A DNA stretch of 64,000 bases from an uncultured Acetobacterium sp. GTDB lineage: Bacteria > Bacillota > Clostridia > Eubacteriales > Eubacteriaceae. The notes under the pieces were generated by a model, which saw only the letters and a program-made list of their open reading frames with translations, made no database searches and had not been told where the DNA came from. Numbering within the stretch: position 1 is the first letter of the stretch; every line of letters starts with the position of its first letter. Shown piece by piece: positions 16,859 through 27,336 of the stretch. Location: assembly GCF_963664135.1 (NCBI RefSeq), contig NZ_OY760905.1, positions 3,498,736 to 3,562,735 of the forward strand. Reading direction: 5' to 3'. The position numbers and the translations under genes were made by a program.

Positions 16859-17623
16859 CTATAAAAGTTTTTTCAGGTCACTGTTATTAACCAGCAGGTC
16901 CAACCACATGGGGTAAAATTCCCGGATTACGTGAATACCATCTTCAGTATGATAGTGGGGGTTGTTTTTCAGCAGTGTATAAGTGTCAATATAGGTGACG
17001 TTTTTTTGTTTAGCCATTTCCATTAGCGCAGCATTATATGTTTCAATCTGGCTGAATTCAGGTTCGTCCTGCAATACCGTATCAGTAACCGGAAAGATGC
17101 TGCAGATATAGATTTGGGTATTAGGCAATTGTGAACGCACCGAATCGATCAGTTTTTCATAAGAACTGATGTAAGATTCCAGGGTGCTGTAGGGATGGCT
17201 GATATCATTGAGGCCTAATTCAAAAAAAACATTTCGGGGGGATAAATTTACCAGCTTAGGCACATCTTCCAGACTAGTTTCGGTCGATTTACCCATCACA
17301 GCAACCAATGAAGTGCTATCTAAAAAACCGTAAAGTCCCAGCCCTTCAGCGATGGAATCACCAAAAACAACCGAAGACCCAAACAGGGCCGAGTAATCGC
17401 CGGGATCGACGGCTTTTCGTTTCATAATATCAATGCGCTCTTCCATGGTATAGAGATCTCGGGTTTCCAGTGAAACCAGGACGTTAACACCTTCGTTTAA
17501 TTGGGCCTTGTCGTTGGCGATAATTTGAAAGATAATAATTAAAGCAAGTATGATAACAACACCGGAAATGACAATAAAAAGGAAGCGTTTTTTATCTAAA
17601 AACAGTTTTATTTTTTCATACAT
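16859..17623 (-). CDS. membrane-anchored SGNH/GDSL hydrolase
   Basis: A 254-residue protein with an N-terminal membrane anchor (about residues 13-33) and an SGNH hydrolase domain. The catalytic blocks are visible: VVFGDSIAEGLG (Ser) near residue 87, ELGLNDI near 135 for the oxyanion Asn, and GIHVIREFYP near 233 with the Asp-x-x-His pair. SGNH enzymes are esterases or acyltransferases on carbohydrates. As the first gene of the MBOAT/DHHW operon it probably transfers or removes acyl groups on an extracellular polymer. A possible promoter is TTGTTA with TATAGC 17 bp apart upstream on the minus strand. Confidence 0.82.
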   Translation of the reverse strand: MYEKIKLFLDKKRFLFIVISGVVIILALIIIFQIIANDKAQLNEGVNVLVSLETRDLYTMEERIDIMKRKAVDPGDYSALFGSSVVFGDSIAEGLGLYGFLDSTSLVAVMGKSTETSLEDVPKLVNLSPRNVFFELGLNDISHPYSTLESYISSYEKLIDSVRSQLPNTQIYICSIFPVTDTVLQDEPEFSQIETYNAALMEMAKQKNVTYIDTYTLLKNNPHYHTEDGIHVIREFYPMWLDLLVNNSDLKKLL

Positions 17624-17740
17624 GGAATAACACCTTTAGTAACAAATTTATATAGTTAAATTTATCATAAAAGATGGCTATAATTCAACGTCCGTTTTGT
17701 AACAAATTATTATAATAGTCGTTACGAGTGAAAATAGTAT

Positions 17741-17788
17741 AAAAAAACGCTGAAAATAATATGAATCATATTATTTCTCAGCGCTTTT
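17741..17788 (-). terminator. terminator ending the second glycerol operon
   Basis: Read on the minus strand, AGCGCTGAGAAATAATATG and CATATTATTTTCAGCG form a long stem followed by six T residues. It lies 20 bp after the DUF1667 stop and separates the operon from the SGNH-MBOAT operon downstream. Confidence 0.88.
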
Positions 17789-17808
17789 GAAAAATCAGTG
17801 AAATAGAA

Positions 17809-18171
17809 TTAACATTTATCCATGGTTCGGGTGGCAACGACATCAATACCAAGACCCAAAAGATCTTTTACCACAACGTCACCAGTTTTAATCGGCGCTT
17901 TTACCACAACTTGGTTAATAACCGCCATAGCATCAAAAATCTGGCCTTTGGGAATGGGTTCAGCAGTCTTAACGGGAAGGCGGGGCAGCATCGCATTTTG
18001 AATAACAACCGTGGTGGGAATAACCCGGGTCGGGTTAGTCATCTCATTGACAGCATATTTTGGACCACGTTTACAGGTGTTGCCAGTTACCTCATAGGTA
18101 CCATCTGCTTTTTCCTCAATGGTCATTTGGCACCCGATGGGGCAAACAATACAGGTCATATCTTTTTTCAT
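17809..18171 (-). CDS. DUF1667 cysteine-cluster protein, second copy
   Basis: A 120-residue paralogue of the protein at 6611-6979, with CIVCPIGC near residue 7 and a further cysteine in NTCKRGPKY, then the same DUF1667 body (VPVKTxEPIPK, VxAPIKTGDVV, GLGIDVVATR). The four-cysteine N-terminus implies a metal or Fe-S centre. Its ATG overlaps the stop of the oxidoreductase gene (TAATG), so translation is coupled and a stable complex is likely. It is the last gene of the GlpP-controlled operon, directly ahead of a strong terminator. Confidence 0.85.
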   Translation of the reverse strand: MKKDMTCIVCPIGCQMTIEEKADGTYEVTGNTCKRGPKYAVNEMTNPTRVIPTTVVIQNAMLPRLPVKTAEPIPKGQIFDAMAVINQVVVKAPIKTGDVVVKDLLGLGIDVVATRTMDKC

Positions 18172-19436
18172 TATTTTGCCTCCTCTACGACAAATCGGAT
18201 TTCTCCGACGGGATATTGAGCAAGAACATCTTTGGCAATTTTAAAGTTTACCATTTCTGCTGGTAGTAATTTCTTTTCTTTTTTGGTGGCAATCAGCTGA
18301 TCACCGATATAGGCATTGACGACTTTATCTTTAAATACCTGACGAACCCGCATATAGAAGGTTACCTTTTCTTCCACGTTTTTCATGGACACCTGCTGAG
18401 GAACAACATAGCCGATTCCATCGCCGTTGGTGGTTGTAAAGGTTATGTTGGTATCCAGATCGCCTTTTATGTATTTGGCCGCGCCTTTACCGGCAAGAAC
18501 GGCTTCTTCACTAACAAAATCCACCAGGTCATGGACATGAACAACATTACCACAGGCAAAAACCCCGGGCATGGAAGTCTGTCGAAGTTCACCAACAATG
18601 GCACCATTGGTACGATTATCCATGACAACGCCTGCATTACGGGTGATTTCATTTTCGGGAATCAAGCCCACCGAAAGAAGGAGGGTATCACAAGAAATAT
18701 ATTCTTCGGTGCCAGGAATGACTTTCAGTTTCTCATCAACCTTGGCAATGGTAACACCTTCAATTCGATCTTTGCCATGAATAAAAGTAATGGTGGTGCT
18801 TAATTTTAACGGGATATCGTAGTCATCTAAACATTGAACAATATTACGAACCAACCCATTGGAGTAAGGCATCAGTTCACAAACCGCCTGAACATGGGCA
18901 CCTTCGAGAGTCATTCGACGCGCCATAATCAGTCCGATATCGCCAGAACCCAGAATAACGACTTCCTTACCAACCATGTAGCCTTCCATGTTGATAAAAC
19001 GTTGAGCTGTACCGGCAGTGAAAACGCCCGATGGACGGTATCCGGGGATACCAATCGCTCCAGAGGTTCGTTCGCGACATCCCATGGTTAAAACAACCGC
19101 CTTGGTTTCGATGATCATGTACCCGTTTTCTTCGTTGATAACATGAATCGCTTTGAGATCGCCGTTGTCATGTAAATCCAGAACCATGGTATTAAGCATG
19201 TAGGGAATACCAAGATCTTTGACCTTTTGAATATATCGCTCAGCATACTCCGGACCGGTTAATTCTTCATTAAAGGTATGCAGACCAAAACCGTTATGAA
19301 TACACTGGTTAAGAATACCGCCTAATTCGCGGTCTCGTTCCAAAATGAGAACATTTTCTGCTCCATCATTTTTAGCTTCAACAGCCGCCGCCAAGCCAGC
19401 AGGTCCGCCGCCTAAAATAACAACATCATAAATCAT
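18171..19436 (-). CDS. NAD(P)/FAD-dependent oxidoreductase, second copy
   Basis: A 421-residue flavoprotein closely related to the one at 5316-6593. It has the N-terminal FAD motif VVILGGGPAGLAAAVEAK, the central NAD(P) motif VVILGSGDIGLIMARRMTLEG and the C-terminal FAD motif VFACGNVVHVHD. It is predicted to exchange electrons between the GlpA-like subunit and a pyridine nucleotide or another carrier. Its start overlaps the stop of the dehydrogenase gene (ATGA), and its stop overlaps the DUF1667 start, which makes a tightly coupled three-subunit module. Confidence 0.87.
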   Translation of the reverse strand: MIYDVVILGGGPAGLAAAVEAKNDGAENVLILERDRELGGILNQCIHNGFGLHTFNEELTGPEYAERYIQKVKDLGIPYMLNTMVLDLHDNGDLKAIHVINEENGYMIIETKAVVLTMGCRERTSGAIGIPGYRPSGVFTAGTAQRFINMEGYMVGKEVVILGSGDIGLIMARRMTLEGAHVQAVCELMPYSNGLVRNIVQCLDDYDIPLKLSTTITFIHGKDRIEGVTIAKVDEKLKVIPGTEEYISCDTLLLSVGLIPENEITRNAGVVMDNRTNGAIVGELRQTSMPGVFACGNVVHVHDLVDFVSEEAVLAGKGAAKYIKGDLDTNITFTTTNGDGIGYVVPQQVSMKNVEEKVTFYMRVRQVFKDKVVNAYIGDQLIATKKEKKLLPAEMVNFKIAKDVLAQYPVGEIRFVVEEAK

Positions 19437-20908
19437 GATTGTGCCTCCTCCTTAACGGATTTCGTTTGACCTGAAAGAATAAAGGTCGAATCCTGTTGAT
19501 CATACATAATTTCATCCAATGGAACATTGAGTTCCCGGGCAAGAATTTCAACGACTCGTGGCGAACAGAAGCCGCCCTGGCAGCGACCCATTCCGGCGCG
19601 ACATCGCTTTTTAACGGATTTAACAGTTCGAGCACCGGCACTGCGGTGAATAACATCGATGATCTCACCTTCAGTAATGGTTTCACAACGGCAGATGACC
19701 TTACCATATTTGGGGTTTTCTTTGATAATTGCAACTTTTTCTTCAGCAGTCATTTCATCAAAACGGAGATGCTTACGAACCTTAGGATTATAGTCGTGAT
19801 TTTCTTCAATGGCCGGGAACATTGGTTTGACAATTTCTTCAACCACAAAATGTGCAACCGCCGGTATTGAGGTGAGTCCTGGTGATTCATAACCAGCCAC
19901 ATTAATGAATCCCTTTACCGGCGATTCTTCAATGATGAAGTCCCCATCAGTCGTGGTGAAGGTATCCTTTATCGGGGTATTACGAAGCCCGGCGTAGGAC
20001 CGGATAATTTTATTGAATGGTAGGGAAGGACAGTTTTTAAGGGCATTTTCTTTAATGTAATCCAATCGTTCGGTGGTGGTGGAAATATCGCCTTTATAGA
20101 CCGGTTCAGCATCGGGTCCGATTAAAAGGTTACCATGAGCAGTAGGGGCAACCAGAATGCCTTTTCCTTTTTTTGATGGACATGGGAAAATAACGTTATT
20201 AACCAGCGATCCAGCCTCTTTATCAAAAATAAAATAATTTCCTTTTCTGGCCAGCAGTTTGAAATAAGGGTCGCCAACCATTTCATAAATATCATCCGCA
20301 AATAACCCGGCGGCATTGATGACATATTTAGATTCAATTGTGCCAGAATTTGTTGTGATTTCAAAGTGAGTGTCATGTTTCTTGATGTCACTGACCATAT
20401 GATTGAGTTTAAGGGTCACGCCATTGTCGACAGCGTTTTCAGCGACATGAACGCACAGTTCAAAGGGTGAGACAATGCCGGCGGTTGGTGCGTAGAGGGC
20501 ACCGCAGATATCTTCGTTGATATTGGGTTCCATGGCATGGACTTCTTCTTTAAACAAAACTCTTAAACCGGGCACGCCATTTTTCAATCCATTTTGATAA
20601 AGCTCATGGATAGTTGCCATTTCATATTCATCATGGGCAACAACCAAGGAACCGCATCGTTTAAACGGAACATCCAGATCTTCACAGACCTTGTCATACA
20701 TTAGATTCCCAACGGCGTTGAATTTTCCTTTCAATTTATAAGATGGGGCGTCAAAGCCAGCATGGACAATGGCTGAATTGGCCATTGTAATCTGATTCCC
20801 CACATCATTCTCTCCATCCAATAAAACAATATCCAGTTTGTATCGGGTTAATTCCCGAGCAATGTAGGAACCGGCAATGCCAGCTCCAATAATGGCGATA
20901 TCATACAT
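19433..20908 (-). CDS. glpA: glycerol-3-phosphate dehydrogenase, GlpA-like, with [2Fe-2S] BFD domain
   Basis: A 491-residue FAD-dependent glycerol 3-phosphate dehydrogenase. The N-terminal FAD motif is IAIIGAGIAGSYIARELT, and the C-terminal cluster domain holds CRCET near residue 407 and CQGGFC near residue 449. It oxidises glycerol 3-phosphate, made by the kinase encoded at 21774-23264, to dihydroxyacetone phosphate for glycolysis. Translation starts at ATG 20908 behind AAGGAGG. Its leader contains a terminator with the same motif as the kinase leader, so GlpP is expected to control readthrough. The gene follows glpP directly, which supports assignment of this copy as the main glycerol route. 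Confidence 0.92.
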   Translation of the reverse strand: MYDIAIIGAGIAGSYIARELTRYKLDIVLLDGENDVGNQITMANSAIVHAGFDAPSYKLKGKFNAVGNLMYDKVCEDLDVPFKRCGSLVVAHDEYEMATIHELYQNGLKNGVPGLRVLFKEEVHAMEPNINEDICGALYAPTAGIVSPFELCVHVAENAVDNGVTLKLNHMVSDIKKHDTHFEITTNSGTIESKYVINAAGLFADDIYEMVGDPYFKLLARKGNYFIFDKEAGSLVNNVIFPCPSKKGKGILVAPTAHGNLLIGPDAEPVYKGDISTTTERLDYIKENALKNCPSLPFNKIIRSYAGLRNTPIKDTFTTTDGDFIIEESPVKGFINVAGYESPGLTSIPAVAHFVVEEIVKPMFPAIEENHDYNPKVRKHLRFDEMTAEEKVAIIKENPKYGKVICRCETITEGEIIDVIHRSAGARTVKSVKKRCRAGMGRCQGGFCSPRVVEILARELNVPLDEIMYDQQDSTFILSGQTKSVKEEAQS

Positions 20909-20944
20909 AATTTATTCCTCCTTAAGAACTATAAAAAAATTAAA

Positions 20945-20999
20945 AGCCACACAATTTTCTTAAATAAAGGATTCATTTAAGAAAACAGTATGGCTCTCC
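20945..20999 (-). promoter_or_regulatory. GlpP-type antiterminator target and terminator in the glpA leader
   Basis: On the minus strand, GGAGAGCCATACT begins the 5' arm of a long hairpin whose 3' arm ends in GTGTGGCT followed by a T-rich run. The arms pair for about 20 bp with one mismatch (inner part TTTTCTTAAAT with ATTTAAGAAAA). The same GGAG-R-GCC-R-TACT sequence opens the terminator in the glpK leader at 23345-23408. GlpP with glycerol 3-phosphate is known in Bacillus to prevent termination at such leaders; this site is inferred. Confidence 0.72.
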
Positions 21000-21022
21000 G
21001 TTGCCTTGTATTTTATTTTAAC

Positions 21023-21634
21023 TTATTCTTTGTGTAACAATTTCTGTTCTTCCCGAATAAGCTCTATTTTATCCCACAACGGCTTGTGAGATGTGCTGGC
21101 CGACAATGCACCAGCAGCAAGACAAGAACGAACTTCTTCCTCTGTCTCTATGAATCCCCCGGTAACAATTGGAATATTGACTTCTTTTTTTACAGCTGTT
21201 ATCAGCTTTGGAACCAGGCCGGGCAGAATTTCGATGGCATCGGGCTTGATTTTTTTGGCCGAATTAATAGAAATATCCATGGCAGAAGAATCCAATAGAA
21301 ATAAGCGCTGAACCGTCATAAGACCTTCTTGTTTAGCCCGAGTGATAATATTGTTTTTTGTTGTAATAATTCCGGTAGGTTTAATCTCGTCTTTTAGATA
21401 TTTTATAAAATAATTATCCTGAGAGTATCCTTTGATCAGATCCAAATGCGTAAATACGTACTTGTCGGATTTGATACAGAGCTCTACCATTTTTTTTAAA
21501 TTAAAGACGTTGCCGGTCAGCAAAAAGATGATTTGAGATTTCGAATGGATGGCATCGTAAATGTCCTTAGGATTACGAACAGCGACAATAATGGGGTTGT
21601 CCTGAAACATGAGAAGACATTTTCTCGTCGACAT
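21023..21634 (-). CDS. glpP: glycerol uptake operon antiterminator
   Basis: A 203-residue protein of the GlpP family, a TIM-barrel-like RNA-binding antiterminator that responds to glycerol 3-phosphate. Family segments include the NPIIVAVRN start, FLLTGNVFNLKKMVE, VFTHLDLIKGYS, GIITTKNNII, FLLDSSAMDIS, IEILPGLVPKLI and the C-terminal VTGGFIETEEEV. It binds leader RNAs of glp genes and lets RNA polymerase pass terminators. The start at ATG 21634 follows GGGAGGAG. It has its own promoter and sits between glpK and glpA, each of which has a leader with a shared motif, so it probably acts on both. Confidence 0.93.
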   Translation of the reverse strand: MSTRKCLLMFQDNPIIVAVRNPKDIYDAIHSKSQIIFLLTGNVFNLKKMVELCIKSDKYVFTHLDLIKGYSQDNYFIKYLKDEIKPTGIITTKNNIITRAKQEGLMTVQRLFLLDSSAMDISINSAKKIKPDAIEILPGLVPKLITAVKKEVNIPIVTGGFIETEEEVRSCLAAGALSASTSHKPLWDKIELIREEQKLLHKE

Positions 21635-21669
21635 AAAACTCCTCCCTGTAGGATCGTATTTGTAAATTC

Positions 21670-21697
21670 ATTATAACACAATCACAAAAATTGGAAA
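21670..21697 (-). promoter_or_regulatory. promoter of glpP
   Basis: On the minus strand TTTCCA, a 16-bp spacer and TGT-TATAAT form a promoter with an extended -10. It lies between the glpK terminator and the glpP ribosome site, giving glpP expression independent of glpK readthrough. Confidence 0.55.
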
Positions 21698-21709
21698 GAG
21701 AAAAATCAT

Positions 21710-21740
21710 ATTGTCGGGGTGTCTAAAACACCCCAACAAT
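21710..21740 (-). terminator. terminator after glpK
   Basis: GGGGTGT and ACACCCC, extended by ATTGT/ACAAT around one mismatch, form a GC-rich hairpin 34 bp after the glpK stop on the minus strand. The following T-run is a few bases off the stem, so some readthrough into glpP is possible. Confidence 0.7.
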
Positions 21741-21773
21741 AAATTATTTAAATGAATTTATGAATTGAATCGA

Positions 21774-23276
<1,503 letters not shown>

Positions 23277-23300
23277 CTATTTATTTAATTTATTTATTTG

Positions 23301-23320
23301 ATTATGTTTTAAAACATAAT
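23301..23320. repeat. perfect 20-bp palindrome in the glpK leader
   Basis: ATTATGTTTTAAAACATAAT is a perfect 10+10 palindrome between the leader terminator and the ribosome site of glpK. It could be a protein-binding site or a small RNA stem. Confidence 0.55.
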
Positions 23321-23344
23321 GAAACCAAAAGGAATAAAGCAAAC

Positions 23345-23408
23345 AAAAAAAGCACATACTAACAGATTTACATATTCTCTTAATGTAAAAACGAAAGTAC
23401 GGCCCTCC
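23345..23408 (-). promoter_or_regulatory. GlpP-type antiterminator target and terminator in the glpK leader
   Basis: On the minus strand GGAGGGCCGTACT starts a nested hairpin: an outer stem that closes with AGTATGTGC and a run of seven T, and an inner stem TTTACAT/ATGTAAA. The design and the opening motif match the glpA leader at 20945-20999. It is predicted to terminate transcription without glycerol and to be opened by GlpP. Confidence 0.72.
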
Positions 23409-23422
23409 ATAACTCCTGCCAA

Positions 23423-23451
23423 TATATGAAATTATTAAAACTTAATGTAAA
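23423..23451 (-). promoter_or_regulatory. candidate glpK promoter
   Basis: TTTACA and CATATA lie 17 bp apart on the minus strand, ending shortly before the GGAG motif of the leader. The -10 is weak; a TATAAT further upstream (23474-23479) is an alternative. Confidence 0.35.
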
Positions 23452-23694
23452 CAATATTAAAGTGATTTACGGAATTATAATAACATAATTCGGAAATAAT
23501 GTAAAGGATTACCGGTAAAAAAAATAACGTTAATTAATTAACAAATAAAATGATCGATTGAATCCGCGCGAGTTAAATCAAATTCTCGGAGCAACTAAAA
23601 ATAGTATATAATGAAGGAGATTTTAGAAGACACAAATTGCTGGGATCAATATCAGCCGCCCGGGACAAAACGTCTATTCAATTTTAAGAATCTA

Positions 23695-23703
23695 TGATAT
23701 AAT
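23695..23703 (+). promoter_or_regulatory. extended -10 promoter ahead of dnaE
   Basis: TGATATAAT lies 68 bp before the preferred dnaE start. A second TATAAT at 23607-23612 may act further upstream. The rest of 23480-23690 shows no gene I can support. Confidence 0.5.
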
Positions 23704-23770
23704 AAAAACGAAAGAAATCGGAAAAACTTAAGAAAATATGAAACGAATAAAAAATGGAATGGTAAACAAG

Positions 23771-26700
23771 ATGGAAAAACAATTTGCACATCTTCATGTA
23801 CACAGTGAATATAGTTTATTAGATGGATTTGGTCGGATTAATGCTTTAGTAAAAGCAGTAGCTGAAAGTGGCATGGAAAGTGTCGCGATTACCGATCACG
23901 GCGTACTTTTTGGCGCCATCGATTTTTACAAAGCGTGCCTGAAAGAAAACGTTCACCCGGTTATTGGCTGCGAAGTCTATGTGGCACCACGAAGTCTCGA
24001 ACAAAAAGATCCGGTTTATGATAAGGAACGTGCCCATCTTATTTTGTTAGCAGAGAGCAACCTTGGGTATAAAAATCTCATGAAGATTGTCTCAAAAGGT
24101 TTCATCGATGGATTTTATTATAAACCACGGGTAGATCATGATTGCTTGAGAAAATACAGTGAAGGGATTATCTGTCTATCGGCCTGTATCGCTGGAGAAA
24201 TTCCACAAAAGATACTAGGTAATGATATTGCCGGAGCAGAGGAACGTTGTTTATTATACCAGAATATTTTCGGGAAAGATAATTTCTTTTTAGAAATTCA
24301 AGACCATCGGATCAGAGAAGAAGCTTTAATCAACGAGCGGGTGATCCAATTGTCGAAAAAACTGGATATCCCGATGGTCGCAACCAATGATGTTCATTAT
24401 GTCCGTAAAGAAGACAGTGAAAACCATGACATTCTTTTATGTATCCAAACGGCGGCAACCGTTCAGGAAGAAAAACGGATGCGTTTTCCCAATAATGAGT
24501 TTTATTTAAAAAGTCAGGAAGAAATGAGTAAGTTATTTCCCGATTTACCAGAAGCCATCGAAAATTCCAATCGAATTGCCAGTCGCTGTCAGGTCACTTT
24601 TGATTTAGAAAAAACGCATCTGCCTCAATTTGAATTGCCTGCTGATGCAATTGCTAAAGATTATCTCAAATCGCTTTGTGTTCAGGGGCTCAGTAAAAAA
24701 TATGGACACTTATCAAATGAATTGGAAGTACGACTGGAATATGAATTGGAAACCATTCACAATATGGGGTTTGATGATTATTTTCTGATCGTCTGGGACT
24801 TCATCAAATATGCCAAAGATAACCAGATCATGGTTGGACCGGGCCGGGGGAGTGCTGCTGGCAGTCTGGTTGCCTATAGCTTGGATATTACGACCATCGA
24901 TCCCATTAAATATCAATTACTATTTGAACGGTTTCTTAATCCGGAACGGGTAACCATGCCGGATATCGATGTCGATTTCTGTTACGAACGGCGCCAGGAA
25001 GTGATCGATTATGTGGTCAAAAAATATGGGGACGACCGCGTTGCCCAAATCATTACCTTTGGAACCATGGCTGCCCGGGGCGCACTGCGAGACGTTGGCC
25101 GGGCGCTCGACATGCCTTACAACTTAGTGGATCGGGTAGCCAAAGAAATTCCCATTCATCCGGGCATGAATATTACCATTGAAGATGCCATCAAAGAAAA
25201 CCCTGAACTCAAAAAAATGGAAGATGCCGATGCGGATATTGCCAAGCTGTTAAGAACCGCCCAATCGATTGAAGGGTTATCCCGGCATGCGTCAACCCAT
25301 GCGGCCGGAGTCGTTATTTCTGATTTGCCTTTGGTCGAATATATTCCCCTTTATCGCAATAATGACGTGATTACGACCCAGTTTCCGATGGGCTTGCTGG
25401 AAGATCTTGGACTATTAAAAATGGATTTCCTGGGATTGCGAACCTTAACCGTTATTCGGGATGCTCTGGAAAATATTGAACATTCCACCGGTAAGCGTCT
25501 CGATCTGGACAGTCTGGAAATGGATGACGCCAAGGTTTATGAAATGTTGTCTAAGGGCGATACGTTAGGGGTTTTCCAATTGGAAAGCCGGGGCATGCAG
25601 CAGTTTATCAAAGACCTGCAGCCAGGCAGTTTTGAAGATATTATCGCCGGGATCTCGCTCTATCGGCCAGGACCAATGGATCAAATTCCCCGGTACATTG
25701 AAAATAAAAAAAATCCTAAAGATATCGCGTACGATCATCCCATCCTGGAAAATATTCTCGATGTCACCTACGGTTGTATGGTTTATCAGGAACAGGTTAT
25801 GCAGATTTTTCGTGATGTAGCCGGTTTTTCCATGGGCCGAAGTGATTTGGTCCGTCGGGCGATGTCTAAGAAAAAGGGCAATGTCATGGAAGCTGAAGGT
25901 CAGGTTTTTATTCATGGAGAAGTCGATGAAACTGGCCGCGTTGTGGTTGAAGGTGCCATTCGACGTGGTGTTTCTGAAAAGATCGCTCAAAAGATATATG
26001 AAGAGATGAAAGAATTCGCAAAGTATGCCTTTAATAAATCTCATGCGGCGGCTTACGCGGTCATTGCCTATCAGACCGCCTGGCTAAAATGTTATTATTC
26101 CACGGAGTTCATGGCGGCGTTAATGTCCAGCATCATGGATGATGAAAAAAAGGTCGCAAAATATATTGAAGATTGCCGAAAAATGGGTATTCATGTATTA
26201 CCGCCAAGTATCAATGCCAGCTACGAAAAATTCAGCGTTTCCGGCAACTCTATCTGTTTTGGATTAGGGGCAGTTAAAGGTCTTGGCAAAAATGCCATTG
26301 CAGCGATTATTGAAGCCCGAAAAGCTAAAGGTGATTTTCAGAGTTTGCGAGATTTTTGTGAACGCGTTGATCTTAAATCGTTGAACAAACGGAGTATTGA
26401 AAGTTTGATTAAGGGCGGCGCTTTTGATTCCATCGGAAGCAGTCGGGCCCAAATGCTGGCGATTGCAGAATTAATTGTGGATCAAGTCCAACGGGAGAAA
26501 AAAGACCGTATTTCCGGTCAAATGTCGCTTTTGGATATGGCCGGTTTGGCAGATTCAAAGGAAATGGCAAATCTGAAGGAAGATCATTTCCCCCAGAAAC
26601 AGCCGTTTTCCAAAGAAGAACGACTGGCTTTGGAAAAAGAGGTTCTCGGACTTTATGTTACCGGTCATCCTTTGGAAAAATATGAGGATATTCTTAAAAA

Positions 26701-27334
26701 AACAGTGACCTTATTCTCTAATATCATTGACAGTTATCAGGATTTAAAAGATGCTGGCATCCGGGACGGGCAACAGGTGAGTATTGGCGGATTGATTGTG
26801 GAAATGAAAACCATGATGACAAAAAAAGGTCAAATGATGGCGTTTCTGACTTTGGAAGATTTATATGGACGAATTGAGGTTGTCGTTTTTCCAAAAACAT
26901 ATGATGACTATCGTCGCTATTTGAAAACAGATCAGCCAGTGGTGATCAAAGGACGGATTAATTACAATGAAGAGGCCCGTACCTCGGTGATTGCATCGCA
27001 AATCTATCCGATTGGGGAACCCCTGAAAAATTCTGAAATGAAAAACGATGAAAATAGTGAAGTAAAAGAAAATAAGGCAACGTATCAAACCAATGAAGTT
27101 GTTCAGAATCGGCAAAAGCTGGTTTTGAGTTTAGATGATTTAACAGAAAGAACCTTGATTAAATCAGTAAAATCGATTCTAATGAAGTATCCGGGAATGG
27201 TACCGGTCGTATTATATTTTAAAAATGACAACAAAAATTTTGGGGCCAATAAAGATTTATGGGTTACCCTTGAAGAAAAACTTATCACAGAATTAGGCCA
27301 AATTTTAGGAATAAAAAATGTGGAGGTAAGGTAG
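23771..27334 (+). CDS. dnaE: DNA polymerase III alpha subunit
   Basis: A replicative C-family DNA polymerase of about 1187 residues. The N-terminal PHP domain begins with HLHVHSEYSLLDG at residues 7-19 and has TDHG near 44. The catalytic aspartates are D398 and D400 in PDIDVDF, close to the positions in E. coli DnaE, and GPGRGSAAGSLVAY precedes them. The C-terminus has the helix-hairpin-helix region and an OB fold (GGLIVEMKTMMTKKGQMMAFLTLED). The start at 23771 gives the usual short N-terminus; an in-frame ATG at 23738 would add 11 residues and neither has a strong ribosome site. pfkA follows after 2 bp, so the genes are co-transcribed. Confidence 0.96.
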   Translation: MEKQFAHLHVHSEYSLLDGFGRINALVKAVAESGMESVAITDHGVLFGAIDFYKACLKENVHPVIGCEVYVAPRSLEQKDPVYDKERAHLILLAESNLGYKNLMKIVSKGFIDGFYYKPRVDHDCLRKYSEGIICLSACIAGEIPQKILGNDIAGAEERCLLYQNIFGKDNFFLEIQDHRIREEALINERVIQLSKKLDIPMVATNDVHYVRKEDSENHDILLCIQTAATVQEEKRMRFPNNEFYLKSQEEMSKLFPDLPEAIENSNRIASRCQVTFDLEKTHLPQFELPADAIAKDYLKSLCVQGLSKKYGHLSNELEVRLEYELETIHNMGFDDYFLIVWDFIKYAKDNQIMVGPGRGSAAGSLVAYSLDITTIDPIKYQLLFERFLNPERVTMPDIDVDFCYERRQEVIDYVVKKYGDDRVAQIITFGTMAARGALRDVGRALDMPYNLVDRVAKEIPIHPGMNITIEDAIKENPELKKMEDADADIAKLLRTAQSIEGLSRHASTHAAGVVISDLPLVEYIPLYRNNDVITTQFPMGLLEDLGLLKMDFLGLRTLTVIRDALENIEHSTGKRLDLDSLEMDDAKVYEMLSKGDTLGVFQLESRGMQQFIKDLQPGSFEDIIAGISLYRPGPMDQIPRYIENKKNPKDIAYDHPILENILDVTYGCMVYQEQVMQIFRDVAGFSMGRSDLVRRAMSKKKGNVMEAEGQVFIHGEVDETGRVVVEGAIRRGVSEKIAQKIYEEMKEFAKYAFNKSHAAAYAVIAYQTAWLKCYYSTEFMAALMSSIMDDEKKVAKYIEDCRKMGIHVLPPSINASYEKFSVSGNSICFGLGAVKGLGKNAIAAIIEARKAKGDFQSLRDFCERVDLKSLNKRSIESLIKGGAFDSIGSSRAQMLAIAELIVDQVQREKKDRISGQMSLLDMAGLADSKEMANLKEDHFPQKQPFSKEERLALEKEVLGLYVTGHPLEKYEDILKKTVTLFSNIIDSYQDLKDAGIRDGQQVSIGGLIVEMKTMMTKKGQMMAFLTLEDLYGRIEVVVFPKTYDDYRRYLKTDQPVVIKGRINYNEEARTSVIASQIYPIGEPLKNSEMKNDENSEVKENKATYQTNEVVQNRQKLVLSLDDLTERTLIKSVKSILMKYPGMVPVVLYFKNDNKNFGANKDLWVTLEEKLITELGQILGIKNVEVR

Positions 27335-27336
27335 AA

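Noticed and set aside
23611..23697. A 28-codon reading frame upstream of dnaE, beginning at an ATG inside a TATAAT-like sequence.
   Set aside because: No ribosome site lies at a usable distance, the ATG overlaps the possible -10 box and the product resembles nothing I know.
25565..26044. Long antisense frames such as this one within dnaE, and others opposite hflX and pyk.
   Set aside because: They are shadows of strongly coding plus-strand genes, with no ribosome sites or family features.
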